Positions 49,483 to 61,544 of a stretch of DNA of 64,000 bases are shown piece after piece. Within the stretch, counting starts at the first letter, position 1; each line of letters opens with the position of its first letter. The translations under genes were made by a program, and so were the position numbers. The stretch is from Marsupella aquatica (lineage: Eukaryota; Marchantiophyta): the NCBI GenBank assembly GCA_973895155.1, contig OZ316891.1:25730001-25794000 (forward strand), in the 5' to 3' direction. The notes below the pieces were generated by a model. That model was not told the DNA's origin, ran no database searches, and saw only the letters and a list, made by a program, of their open reading frames with translations.

Positions 49483-51744
49483 GGGCCCACCTGGAATTCC
49501 GATCGGCTACGAATCCCAGACAGCATACACTCAAGCAAAAGCAGAACCCATACAGCAGAGCACCCCAGGATCGCCAGCAATCAATGAGCAGCTGAGCTCT
49601 TTTCCTGACGTATGTAGCATCTTCCAGAACGCTTCACTTTCTGTAGTGGTGGAGCTTCTTTTTCTCCACTGCCCACCATTACTCCGGCCCCAATTGCTCC
49701 AATCTCGTCCAATTGCCTCCGGTGGAGATGCAATCTCATCGGGTCGACCGACACGAGGACTTGACAGATTTGATCCAATTCGTAACTTCGGCTTGAAGAT
49801 CCCCATGAAGAATTAGTGGCATGCATGATTTGCTATTTCTTGCGTAAGCAGTGATGCGAATGGTCCACTCTGCCACGAAATCGCCGGCAAAAGGTGATGA
49901 CTCGCACTTAGGCCCCACTGCTTTGGGCCACGTCTCCCTCTCACCTCAGCTTTCGCACGGAATCCATTTGGCATGAGCACAACATGTCCACATGCTGTCT
50001 GTGTCCTGTCCAAATTGTAGCAAGGCGCTCTTAATCATCAAACAGTTGGCAATTCTTGCGCCCAACTGTTTCGCTTGCACACAACAACTCGTCCACCGAC
50101 AGCCACTTCATGTAGATGCGAAAAGGGGGCATGAGGTTTCAAAGAATTCGGGAATGTGTGAGTAATAAACAACCCTCTCGCCAGACAGTTGCCTCCAGCG
50201 CAGAACTCATGCGAGAATTTCAGATGGAAAAAACAGGACGGCATGGAGGATTGCAAACTAGATACAGAATTCGCCTACCAGAATGACAAGATTTAACAGG
50301 GCCTAGATAGCAAACACGGTACAAGCCAAAGAAGCCTCTCTCACGAGTTATTGACAAAAATACCTTCAGCTTGTCACCGCCGGTACCAGGCTCAACCTGT
50401 TAGGGAAAGAGCAAAAACCGCAAACATCGACAAATGGTCACCAATATCAAACTTGGCCTATTTGAAACACAAAAACAAGAAATAATTGCTCCGACGATAC
50501 GTTCGAGTACACGACGACCTATTGAGAAAAATCTCAAAAGCTTGTCACCTCCTAATCAACTCTAGCATGTGGAGTATCCTCGTACCACGAGCGGAATTGT
50601 GTTCAAGGAAAATAATCTGCCATGATAATCTGATGACGATCGTCAGAAGACGTGAAATCGGTCTAGACCCTCACTAGGCGACAAACTTTAGTGCAAGCTC
50701 CTATTCCGAATTCAGAAATTCCCAAGAGAAGACAAGGCCACACGCAGGCTGTCCGCAAGCAGAGAAGCAGAGCCAGGCATGTCTGTCCGGGCAACAGTCC
50801 ACGCCACGACTACGATTTAGAGGATACAAGAAAGGCAAACGTGTAGTTCGCTTCTCAGCTTCGATAACGACAACTTTACGTTCCACCTTCCTGACATAAG
50901 TGTGCAAACTTCGAACACTTGCAGCTGGCGTAATCAATTGCTTTTCTTTCACGGATGACTTCATCCTAACGGGCTGGTAAAGTTGGGGACCACTTTCTTC
51001 GACAACGTTCACCTCTGAAGGAAATCTATCTAATACGGGTATTCGAAGTTAACCGCAAGAAAAACGGTGGAGTTCCACCGATGATGCCAAGGTGAGACAA
51101 ATACCAAGCCTAAAACAAAAGAGTCGGCGGTACCCACTTACAAACAGACCGCACGCCATTCCTGAAACCATGGAACTAGACCGACAACGTGAGAAAGAAA
51201 GAAAGCTTAGCAGCCTTCATGCTCAAAATCTGAACCTCTTGAATTCATTCACACTCTGTACAAGCACTGGGGACAGCACATAGGCTAACCTAATTCCTCC
51301 CAGTGCAGCAAGGCAGTAGGCAAAGGATGATGGTTGTAGAGTTGTCATGAGAGGTCCACAACTCGAAAGATGTAATACCTTCGAAAAAATGTTATGATCT
51401 ATGAGTCAGAGCTAAAGAATGTATGTCTATAAAAGTTCTCAACGACTGATGTAGCTTCTCTTGCTTATGTTTACACCTAGCTTGTCCCTTGCATTCAATC
51501 ATACTCCTTCAAGCTTGAAAGAAGACGGTTGGAAGCGAAACTGCCACCAGATACAGTGTTCATGAATGCCTTCGGTACCTCGGGATGAAGAGGTCCTTCC
51601 TGTACAATGGTAGCTTCCTTACGAGCTGATTTTTTTTTAATGAGTCATCGTAACCCGATGACTGTTGCGGGACACCTAGCTTTCGCGAATTCGGGGGCAG
51701 CACGTCAGGATATGGCGGAAGTAGCGTTAGCGATTGAAGCGCGT
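49483..51744. other. Gene-poor stretch
   Basis: No supported gene was recognised. Frames of 60-100 codons on both strands overlap each other and lack family features. The right end should hold the 3' UTR of the minus-strand four-TM gene. Confidence 0.4.
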
Positions 51745-52371
51745 CTACTTCGTGGCGGTACCGCTCAAATCGCCATCTCTGGCCCACTTTCCGTACTTCT
51801 GTTTCATTGTGTCGGCTAGCTTGGAGGCGTTGCTGTCTCGCTTCTTAGCTGCGCGCTTAGAAGATTCATCAGCTATTCCAGACATGTTTCCGCCTCTATT
51901 GGCCATTTCCAGGTCTTCATAGTAATCCACAAACTCGCAGCAACTGGCGACGATTGCCAGTACGAGGATCACAACCTGAGCGCACCCCATGATGAAGAAA
52001 ATGGCCGCATTGAGCTTGACGAGCTTCTTCATGTCCTTGTTACTATGCATATGCTTCATGTTATTCACGACTTGATTCACCTTGATGAAAATAACCAGAG
52101 CGGCAGAGAACAGGCCCCCAACGGAGAAGAGGAGCGCTATCAGATGCCAGGAGAAACATCCGGTGTGCTTCGCCGCGCGAACGCCGAACAGTCCTGCTAT
52201 AATGGAAACAATGCCTACCGCTATAAAGCACCATCCGATCTTGCTAGGGGGCCGCTCGAGGTACACCGAAATCACAATCGTAGCAATCGCCGCGATCACA
52301 ATTCCGATGTTCAATATCTGTAACAGCCCGGTTGATGCCCTGGCCACATGGCCCCTAAATGTCCTCGGCAT
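51745..52371 (-). CDS. Four-TM membrane protein, unknown function
   Basis: An intronless minus-strand frame of 208 aa begins MPRTFRGHVARAS. Four hydrophobic helices are plain: about 15-37 (LLQILNIGIVIAAIATIVIS), 45-65 (IGWCFIAVGIVSIIAGLFGV), 74-97 (WHLIALLFSVGGLFSAALVI) and 120-143 (AIFFIMGCAQVVILVLAIVA). A Lys-rich loop joins helices 3 and 4. A cysteine pair (SCCEF) follows helix 4, and the last 60 residues are charged, so probably cytosolic. The topology recalls tetraspanin-like or Casparian-strip-like proteins, but no CCG motif or MARVEL signature is visible, so I assign no family. GC content and codon use are gene-like and clearly different from the flanks. A GATC microsatellite lies about 140 bp upstream in the presumed leader. 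Confidence 0.8.
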   Translation of the reverse strand: MPRTFRGHVARASTGLLQILNIGIVIAAIATIVISVYLERPPSKIGWCFIAVGIVSIIAGLFGVRAAKHTGCFSWHLIALLFSVGGLFSAALVIFIKVNQVVNNMKHMHSNKDMKKLVKLNAAIFFIMGCAQVVILVLAIVASCCEFVDYYEDLEMANRGGNMSGIADESSKRAAKKRDSNASKLADTMKQKYGKWARDGDLSGTATK

Positions 52372-52512
52372 GTTTACCCGCCTTCTGTACGAGGATTCAA
52401 TTGGATGCAGTTCCTCCCCTCTACTGAGACTCCACCTCTCTGCTCACGGACTTCCCAACCTGCCTTGTTCCACTCTTCTTCACACCGATAGTTAGCTGCA
52501 CACAACTGCGGC

Positions 52513-52536
52513 GATCAATCGATCGATCGATCGATC
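52513..52536. repeat. (GATC)n microsatellite
   Basis: A tract of about five to six GATC units, one interrupted by AA, lies 142-165 bp upstream of the four-TM gene's ATG, probably in its transcribed leader. Confidence 0.85.
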
Positions 52537-53288
52537 ACCCTCTCCCTCCAACCTTCTTCAACGGAACCACAGCGTCCTCAAATCAACCACTTTCAGTCTC
52601 TTTCAACGGCAGAAACAGAACTGCCGCACCACGCAACCACCTACCCTCACAATTTCAACCCCAACCAAACCAGACCAAACCAAACACCTGAATCACACTT
52701 CCACCGGTGAAGACTGAAAAACTCACTTCAAAACCAGGACACGGAGCGATCACAATAGAAGGAGCACGAAGCGGTATGCGTTCCGATCACACTGACGAAT
52801 GCGGCGCAGCGAGAGGCTAATAGTCTCCGCAATCAATGAGCGCAAAGGTCCGACAGCCTAATGACGACCACCAACTACCAAAACCTCCTCAGTTTCCTTC
52901 ACCCAAGCTTTCCACAAACCACACTACACTGCAGGAGCTGCTGAAACCGCTGAAACTGCTGGAGCTCTGCAACAATGTTGCTGGATCGAAGCTCAATCAA
53001 TGCGCACAAGTACGGCAGCAGCAAACGAGCTCCACACCGCTCTTCTCCTCCTTCTCCGCTTCTCGAAGGCCGATCTCTGTCTATCGAGGAAGAAACGGCA
53101 CCATAGCTTTGTACAAACGGCTCATCTCACGAAAGAGCAAGGGCGACGAAGAAGAGGGGCCCTTCTTTGTTAGGTGGGCATCCGGTCGTCTTGTCGCGCT
53201 GCCCCGCGAAGTGGGAGAAAAAGTTTGCTTCCTACCCAGTCCAGTCATATGGGCACACTTGCGACAGGTCACGATACTTTTCGGGCTG
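52537..53288. other. Upstream region of the four-TM gene
   Basis: Pyrimidine- and C-rich DNA, likely the promoter of the minus-strand gene. Plus-strand frames here (for example 52836-53402) run into the palindrome array and show no family features. Confidence 0.4.
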
Positions 53289-54109
53289 TGCCCGCGGGCA
53301 GGATGTGGCCGCCCCGGGAAGCAAGAGCAGAATCCGACATCGCTTTTAGTTTGGTTTTGTGCCGGCGGGCAGGAGCTGGGAACAGCTGGGTTCCCCAAGT
53401 AGCCCAGTACCAAAGTAATTCGGGTTGTGCCCGCGGGCAGCATGTGCGTGCGTGCTAAGAAGGTGAAGCAAGAGCTGAATCCGCGATCCCTTTTCATTTG
53501 GAGTTTGTGCCCGCGGGCAGGAGATGGGTGAACACTACTACAAAGGTAGTAACTTTTGGGTTGTGCCCGCGGGCAGGATGTGGGTGCTCTGGCAAGGCAA
53601 GACCGGAAAATCCGAGCCACCGCTTTTCATTTGGATTTTTGTGCCCGTGGGCAGGAGATGGGCTCCCCACAATCCTGCAAGTGCCATCCCGGTTCGTGAC
53701 ATAAATATATTATTATTAAAAAAATTGCTAAAAAAATTGACTCAACGACAAAATATTCAATAAGGAAAACAGGAGTTTAGGCTTTGAGATAAAGCAAGAG
53801 CAGGAAAATCTGAGCTTTGGCTCCACAATTGGTTTTAGTGCCCGCTGTCAGGAAATGGGTTCCCCACTACCAATAGTGTCATCCCCTATTTTGCAAGATA
53901 AATAGATAATTACTTTAAAAAACTGACCTGACAAGACAAAACAATTGGTGTCCTTGTGAAACCTCCAAGTATTTTCGTCGTGTAAACTTTATCAGTATTC
54001 TAGAAATAGCAAGCTCTGTTCCGGCAGTTGGGACTATGGTGATTTGAAAACCCAATTTTCGTTTTACTCCATTGTATTTTTCAATATAGTCATTTTGGCG
54101 GGTGGTTTT

Positions 54110-54470
54110 GAATAGGATAATGTCCTGGTTTGAGGGCATTATTCTTATAATGCCACTAACTAGGATATTAATGTGCATAAAAACTTGAGTGATTTTGGGT
54201 ACAAACAAGAAAAAGCGAATCTCTGAATAGAAAATCCAAGCAAAAGGGCCAAAGGCATGAAAGAAGTTAAAAACAAATCTTGTGATTTTGATACAAGTTA
54301 TTATGTTATTTTATTTGATAACACTGTATTTGGGTTTTACCTTTCCTATTTTTGTGATAAGTCACATAATGCCCTCCTCAAAAGAAAGGAGTCTATATGG
54401 GAAATTATTGCACTAAAAAATACAAAGAGAAAAATCACAAAAATCTTTACTGACTATAAATAGCCAAACA
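54110..54470 (+). repeat. Second dispersed repeat family, copy A
   Basis: Shares ordered blocks with 61545-61955 on the same strand: ACTAGGA-ATTA-, CTTGAGTGATTTT-GGG, AAGAAAAAG, TTTTATTT-GTTTATAT-like, GCCCTCCTCAAA/CCCCTCTTCAAA, GGGAAATTA and AAACACAAAGAGAAAA-TTACAA-like. Divergence is considerable. Copy B carries an extra AT-rich segment. No coding capacity. Confidence 0.6.
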
Positions 54471-54727
54471 AAAGTGGTGCCCCAAGTTGAGACATGAACT
54501 TGCCTACCTGAGTTCCACCATATGTCAACTACTGATGGAGGTGATCAAGTTATCACCTACAAGCACATATTATTTAATGATACACGGCAATGATAAAGGA
54601 ACTCATATGGTGAATATATAACCCATGAAATTACTACAGTAATAAAGCTGCATTTACTGAAATTCATTTCAGAAGATTTTTAGTCTGGAGTGTATTCAGT
54701 ATTCACTTTCCATGGTAAGATTGTGTG

Positions 54728-54900
54728 GTCCATAAACCTGGTAATTCGATTGTGCTGATTTGGCCATACTGATTCTAAGGATCCTATCAACAGCCTACAA
54801 ACCTGGTGATTCAATGGTGCCGATTTGGCAATGCAGATGCTACGGTCTCCAAATTGCTGATTCAATTGTGCCAAATTGGCAAAGAAAATCCTACAGTCCC
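54728..54900. repeat. About 65-bp imperfect tandem repeat, three copies
   Basis: Units with (A)AACCTGGT(A/G)ATTC(G/A)A-TGTGC-GATTTGGC begin near 54733, 54798 and 54858, each followed by a CTAC/CTA-GGAT-C segment. Confidence 0.7.
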
Positions 54901-55244
54901 ACACATTTTTGGCATTGTTCATGTGAAGTTCCCTCCTTGTTTTCGCCAGGCCCATTGCAAAAATGATTTGTGGCTATAAAAACAGCCAAACTAAATGAAA
55001 TTATTGGTACTGCCCGCGGTCAGAAAATTGTAACCAGTAACCGAGCGAACACTTTTCCACTTCCGTTCGTGCCCGCGGGCAGGAGACGGTGTCCCTGGGC
55101 AAGGAAGAAAGAAAGAAACAACACGAATAGAAAAGTCATTTTCCGACGCTGCCCACCCCACTACCCCGGTCAGTACAGCAGCCCGTAGAGTACCTACGGC
55201 CAGGCACCATGTACGGTCAGAAGTACCTTTCCTGCCCACGGGCA

Positions 55245-57816
55245 GAAACACCTAGGGCCACATAGCCTGTACGGTCAGCAGTACCTTGCCCCACCTCCCG
55301 GACCGGTACGGTACCGTTTCTTTTCCCAACGGGTATGCGACCGTTAATCATACTGGTTGAATACTTGATTACCATAAGTGGCGTTATACGAATGGCGGAG
55401 AGTTATCTTTTATTCTTTTTATTTTTCTTTGTTTCCATATTTTGCGAACTTGAAGTTCCCATGGACCACAAGGTTGGTCTTGAAACCCCCATGTACCTCT
55501 GAGTTTTTTAAACAACGTGAGATTTATCAGGTCAAATGTTTCCTAGTTTTGAGTACATGCCAGAGTAGTACACTTCATTTACTTGGTGTGGGTGTTTATT
55601 TGTTTGTTGGGCCTCTTTGGTCTTCTCAGGGTCTTTCTCTTTTTCCTCCCTTTTTTGAGTCTTTTTGTCCGTGGGATCATGTCTCCCCCTTTGGTGTTCT
55701 TGTCATTTTGGCAGCTTGATACATTTATAGTAGGTAAGTTACACTTCCATGAAAATGCCAGTGAACTTTTTGGCTATTTTGGTTGAGTTTTTCATCATAG
55801 AATGGGAGTATTAAGCTCATATTAATTTTCATTATGTTCATATGAACTTCACTGAATTAAAAACAAATCCTTTGACCAATATTTGAATTGTGTTTTTCAG
55901 GAACCATCCTTCTCTAGTTGCTTGCAGGTGCAAAATATTTGAATTGGAGGAATAGATTTCTAGACATGTAACTGGACATATCACCAGGATTCTTTAAGGT
56001 CCAAGGCAAGTTACCACTATGGAGACAACTCAGGCTTCCCTCGAGAAGGAGGAGTGGCAATCTTATGACACCAATTTTCTGGAGGACTGGCAATATCTTG
56101 GGCGCCCAAGGTCTGTTTTCACCAGCAAGAATTTCCGCTGGTATATAAGGACCAGGAGGCAAATGAATTTGCAAGCAAACTATGGCAGAAGATTTGGTGA
56201 GTTAAATAGCATGGAGCAGTGTAGGAAGGAGGTGAGACCCTTATCTGTAAGAAAGACCCTTAGGGTCTCACTTTTGTGTCAGCATGGTACCACCTTGTGT
56301 GAAGGAAAAGATGCTACAAATATTCTTCACCTAATCTTCTTATATTAAGTTCTTACCATCAATCCCCAGATTAACTCTAGGACAACCAGTGGATTCTGGC
56401 AAATGGGACATGTGACAAGGTGGAAAAGTGGCTAATGGAAGACAAAACGAAACATAGCCAATATTGGCCAAAGTAGATTTGAACTGCCATAGTTAATTTC
56501 AGCCAACAATGGTAAGTACTTATCAAAAAGGAACCTAACAAATTTATGCCACCAAAAAAACCTGCAGACGAGCACCCCCACCAGGAGAATTCTGTAGTAC
56601 ACACTATATATCTAAGTATATTTTATCACTGCCAATAAGCAAAATGCACCTGACAAGGAGACAATCCCATCACTGGGGAAAATTAAATGCACCTAACCCC
56701 AGCACACACAATTTATCCCACATCTGCAAAAAACCCAAATGCACCTAACCAGGAAACACAATCCCACAAGCATGAGCATGAGACCCAATCTGGTACCAAA
56801 TGTATAGAGTAAACAAACTAAGAAATACCCCAACAAAACCAAGGAGCCATACCAAACAGCCAGTTGCGATCAAACTTACACACCAAAAACCAAAAACACT
56901 GGTCTCTGAGTGTATCCGGCCGTCCATAACCCTCCCGTTTGACGGCCCAGATTAATCACAAATCACGCAAACCAACAAACTCGTGGGGAGGAAATGCCTC
57001 GACCACCAGACCAACCGAAGTAGCAGGCCGGGGTGAGAATCTCCACAGATTCTAAAAGCTTGCCAAAATCGACGGCTGAGATGAGAGGCAGGGGAGGAAA
57101 TTCCAAGCCACCAGGTTCGGTTGTCAGGTTCGGCGGACTTCACTGGTCCATGTCCAGCTGAATCAGTTGTAACTTCCTGTATGCCCCCTCGCCATAGCCG
57201 CAGAGCTTTGCCCCCCACCCCCCGCCCTCGTCTAAATCTAACTGCTGCCCACATTATAATTTTGATCCAGGTTCTCCGGAAATCAATTTAATTCAAGTCT
57301 TCATAAGTTCACTCGTATCTCATGTGCGTGCACAAACTCTTCGGACTTCCTGATCAGTCGAATCGAGATCACACCTTAAATTCTAGAAGCATCCCGTTCC
57401 CGTTCCCGACAGCGACCTAAAGCACTGAGTGTGCAACCATTCATGAATTGATACGCTCAGATGTTATGCACGCATTGAATTTGTCCTTCTGGATCAATCG
57501 AATTAAAAATAAAACACACCTTAGTAATATTCTAGAGTTATTGAACTTTTAAGTTCCATCCACCCTACTCTCGTCGAGCTGAACACTTCTACAGTAACTT
57601 GGAATTGAAGCAGTAATTCGGATGCGTGAGATCTGATTGACTTCTCGTTCTCGCTGAAGTTGCTAGGTCGGTGATTTGTCGACGTGATGCACATTGCAGG
57701 TTGGCGTTAATTATAGGGCAGATTGACCGACTCCCACTAGAACTCATACCTTTCGATCGATACAAAAAAACTAACTAATAATTAGATTAAGCGGCTTGAT
57801 CGGTGAGCGATCTGAG
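55245..57816. other. Intergenic DNA upstream of the PAR1 gene
   Basis: Dispersed-family fragments lie at about 55590-55720 (inverted) and 56735-56850 (plus). A 109-codon plus-strand frame at 56019-56348 (METTQASLEKEEWQ...) has no recognised relative. The 3' end (about 57300-57816) is probably the PAR1 promoter and leader. Confidence 0.4.
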
Positions 57817-60114
57817 ATGGCAATTCTGAGAAGTGTTGCAGCGATGCTGTTGGCTGCTGTCGTCCTTCTTCTGAGATCTCAAGCTGTTCTCAGCACATCT
57901 GGAGGTATCGTCATGCTTTGTTCGCTACTTTACTTTCTCAGAGTGGAGAGAGAACGAGTGAGTGGTTTTTCAAGTACTGTAGATGATAGACCAGGAGACA
58001 CGGGCCGGGCTGTTAGTACATTCTTTGTCCTTGGCCACTGGGAAACCTTCAATGCCAAGGACAAAGAATGTAGGGTTTAGGGTCGAGATTCCCAGTGGTA
58101 ATCCACATTGTAATGCGTGAGACTTCACATGTTTTTGGTTAGATCATAATTTGGGGTTCATATCTTGGGCTGTTATATATGTTGTACGTGGGGGTGTTTG
58201 TGATTATGTGCAGGTATCTTGGAGTGCGAAGAATTGACTGCTCTAGAATGTGCATTTTCAGTATCGTCCGTGGGTGCACGTGTGTACTTGAGAAGTCCAC
58301 TCTTACGAATGGGAAAACCATACCAAGCTGTCAAGTACTTCACTTATCGAGCTCTCATCTGTCCATAGAATGGAGCCATGGATCACAACCCAGATACAAA
58401 ACTAAACAAAAATTTGACTTGCTTTCAAGGACGGCCCAGATACCTGATAAGCTTTCACAATAGCGAGAGATTAGCATGCACAATGTCATCATTGTGATTA
58501 GTTCTGAGTCTGCTGTAGTGGAAGATTAGATCGTAATACGATAACGCGAAAGAAATTACGTGGCGGTGATTTCTGAAACCGAAAAGTGCTAATTGACTTT
58601 CATGTGTTTGCTACAGACGTCGGTGATAATGGCAGAAAGGCCAGCAGAGTGGATCGAGTCGGATGAATGCATCCATGCCTGTGGTGTAGAAAGAGAAACG
58701 TATGGGCTTTCCACGGATTCACTCGTTGAATCAGGCTTTAGAGACAAGCTGTGCTCCTCGGAGTGCCAAAACAATTGTCCCAATATCGTTGATATCTATT
58801 CTAAGCTTGCTGCAGGAGAAGGTACCGAACAAATCTGAGCTAATTTTTTGGAATATCAATTTTCATCTTAAATTTATATCCTATTTATCATCCTATTTAT
58901 CATGTCTCCCGGTTTGGCGCTCCTGTCGTATATATATATATAGAGAGAGACTGTTTTCCATGACCACAACATGGCCGGGTTAGACATCTGCAGATTTGAA
59001 TATATTAGTGGTTTAAACCACCACTGTCCACCAGGTTTGGGGAGGACAAAATAGAGCACTCTTTTACTATTTTGATCACATTTTTAGTTTATTTTAGTAA
59101 CCTGGATCCACCAGGTTTTGCTTCGGGGACAGTGGTGCTTTAAAATCAACATGCTCTGAAAGTGAATTAAACCTATAATTTGCCTGGCTGTAATGACGGC
59201 TGAGGAATTTCTGTAGATCTAGCCTTACAGTGAACAAAGATAGTCTCTAAGCACTTGCATGGACTGGGGACCCACAATCTTATATGCGCGCGGGTCTTGG
59301 GATCCTCATCAGATATATTTTCCTTTTTGTTAGATCCACTTGGTTCAGATTCAAGTTCGCCAACAGGCTGCCCAACATGTATAGGTAGGCAGGATATATA
59401 TGTCAGGCGATCAACCCAGCTAGTGCTTCATGGGACCTGTGCAAGTCATATAGACTAAACATCATTATAAATAATTGTCGACTTGCAATTGCCATCATGT
59501 GAAGATGACACCATGTGACCATGGGGATGGACTCAAAGTGGTTGACAGCCAACAAAGCTACTATAGGGAACGCATCATGCGTGCAGGGTTCTGCAAGTTA
59601 ACGCCAGATACAGAGTCAGAGACGTGTTCCCGGACGTGTCCTCAGGCTGGAACAATTTCAGTATTCTAGATAGAGAGTATTCTCCAATGCAATACAGAGT
59701 ATTCTCCAATGCAATACAGTTTTCTAGCTGTACGCAAACTGTGCTCAAATGACTTGGCGAGTAGACATTCGAGGTCAAAATTAATTACATCTCACAGAGA
59801 AGCTCTCAAATGTCATTGAGTCTTTGACGTTTGGAAAATAAACTTGACGGTATGAATGTTGCATGTATGCAGGAGTGTTCTTGCCGCGCCTCTGCAACGA
59901 GCAGAAATTCAAGGCTCGTCGCCTCATCGACGAGCCAGTGGTTGCACAACGAGGTCCGAAAGGAGGTAAAACAGGCAGCGGGCTCTGGTCGTCGACGCTT
60001 GCTTCCGCTGGGACTCCTTCGCCCCTACCATCCCCAGCCTACGGTCTTCCTCCCGGGACCCCTTCTCCCAAAGTTTCCATATCTCCAGTTCCAACTCCAG
60101 CGTTCAGCACTTAA
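57817..60114 (+). CDS. PAR1-family secreted cysteine-rich protein, frameshifted copy
   Basis: Four exons: 57817-57904, 58214-58334, 58617-58821 and 59873-60114. Exon 1 encodes a signal peptide (MAILRSVAAMLLAAVVLLLR). Exon 2 starts with the PAR1 motif ILECEELTALECAFSVSS, then must shift frame near 58280 to read CVLEKSTLTNGK...SCQ up to the donor at 58335. The exon is 121 nt where the splice phases need 122, which points to one missing base. Exon 3 (WIESDECIHACGVERETYGL, CSSECQNNCPNIVDIYSKLA) and exon 4 (VFLPRLCNEQKFKARRL) follow the family closely. Exon 4 ends in a Ser/Pro-rich tail (TPSPLPSP...). PAR1 (photoassimilate-responsive) proteins are plant-only, secreted and of unclear function. The copy is either a recent pseudogene or carries a sequence error. 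The first ATG after the leader is used as start. Confidence 0.82.
58017..58072 (+). other. Perfect 19-bp hairpin in PAR1 intron 1
   Basis: TACATTCTTTGTCCTTGGC (58017-58035) pairs exactly with 58054-58072 around an 18-nt loop. The loop-side CCACTGGGAA also has an exact complement at about 58089-58098, giving a competing pairing. It lies wholly inside the inferred intron 57905-58213. Confidence 0.8.
58929..58950. repeat. (TA)n(GA)n microsatellite
   Basis: A TA run followed by GAGAGAGA inside the long third intron of the PAR1 gene. Confidence 0.85.
59674..59717. repeat. Exact 22-bp tandem duplication
   Basis: Two units beginning AGAGTATTCTCCAATGC lie head to tail at 59674-59695 and 59696-59717, inside PAR1 intron 3. 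Confidence 0.9.
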
Positions 60115-61261
60115 TCTGTCTGCGTCTATCAAAGCAATTTCAACTTCCAATACTTCTGGCAATGACTTTGACAATGAAGAAACCTGGGCTGAGCGGAACG
60201 ATTATGACCTCGCTAGATTCGATTCTACCGTGTTGACATCACAGAATTGTGTTGCTGGTGCTGGTGCTTCATGAAGCTTTCAACCTATTTGTGTGTCCGC
60301 CAACCAGGGATTACATGGATGTTTTCACCTGGGATTAGCAACTAGAGCTAGCATAACCATGACAGATCGATCGAGCATGTTGCGATATTTTAGTTTATGA
60401 ATCCATGTACCATAGACTTTTCTCAACATGCATGAGCCCATCAATTAAGTTGTGCGAGCAGATCACCTACAGTGTCTGGCTAGGATAGCTGTCCCCTTCC
60501 TTTAATGTGTGAGAATAAACTCACACATGACAGAAAGCACAACAGCGAACCCCGCACTGAACAGATTGGAGTGAAATATACAGAAGACTAGAAATTATTT
60601 CTAAGTAACTATACAAAAGCATGCTATGATGTGTGATGCCCGGCCACCGTCCCTGCAAGTAGCAAATGTAAGTTATAAAACGTGCAGCATTGCGGAGCGA
60701 GCCGCTGATCGATGAATAACTAGCTTTTCCTTGAAAACTGTAACATGACCTGATGGACCCTCTAGCTAAGTACCGGATCTCATCTCCAGCTTCACATGTA
60801 AGCTTAATTTTTAAAAAGTATTGGATATATCATATTGCACCCACTTCCGAATTGTGACACTTTGTTCAGACAATTACTCAGCATCTACTGTAATCCATAC
60901 TTATCTATCTCACTTATTGAGAAATCATGCACCTCTCGGACGACTTAAACCTGATCTTGGAGCCCAATCATGTCTACGACAATGGACTTCTTAATAAGCA
61001 ATGAATTGGATGCGATGAATGAGCTTCTACGCTAACGTGCGTCCAAATACTGGTTTGTAAAGATTAGGGAATTGTACTGTCTAGGTCAACCCACTGTTCC
61101 AATTTCCTCTAATTCTAACTGGGGAGCGGAAAATTAATCAAATCTGCAGATTTGGTCGAACCGATCATCATACTAGTCAAAGCTGGTATGCGTTGGTGAC
61201 GGCGAAGCCTATCGAAAGGTATACTTACCCGAGACATCATAAGCTGTACCTTAATTCACAA
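60115..61261. other. Downstream of PAR1, no gene seen
   Basis: This probably includes the PAR1 3' UTR. No other supported feature was recognised. Confidence 0.45.
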
Positions 61262-61524
61262 AGATCTTCCTGGGGTTTCCCTTGTTTTCTCGCTCTTTTG
61301 GCTTTTTAGCTTCTTTTTTTATGTTTCTGAGTTTCTGGATGATTTCACCTTCCCATTGGGTCTCAGGTGTGTGGGATAGTGTCTCCACGTTCTTTATTTG
61401 GCATTCATTTGTATGATATACATAGTGGGTCCTCATTCATTTTTCAAGATCCATCGTGCACTAATAGGAAGGGACAATGGTTTTTTGAATAAGATATTGT
61501 CCTGGTTAGAGGACAATGTGAGAT
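61262..61524 (-). repeat. Dispersed repeat family, inverted copy
   Basis: Reverse-complement partner of 48321-48580 (see that entry). The two copies are about 12.7 kb apart in opposite orientation. Confidence 0.85.
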
Positions 61525-61544
61525 ATCACGCCCCCAAATATGAC

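Larger units (their letters stand above)
53289..55244. repeat. Dispersed array of a TGCCCGCGGGCA palindrome
   Basis: The 12-bp perfect palindrome TGCCCGCGGGCA occurs at 53289, 53428, 53508, 53564 and 55070. Near-copies differing by one or two bases occur at 53360, 53642, 53839, 55011 and 55233. Most are followed by GGA-(G/A)TGGG. Spacing in the first cluster is 71, 68, 80, 56 and 78 bp. The DNA between copies also shows weak similarity (AAG-CAAGA-C-GAA-ATCCG), so it is a decaying tandem array with the palindrome as its best-kept part. Confidence 0.8.

Noticed and set aside
53081-53620. 179-codon minus-strand frame
   Set aside because: It spans repeated palindrome units and its peptide is correspondingly repetitive (PARGH motifs); best explained by the array.
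56019-56348. 109-codon plus-strand frame METTQASLEKEEWQ...
   Set aside because: Protein-like start but no recognised family, no splice context, and flanked by repeats; chance cannot be excluded.
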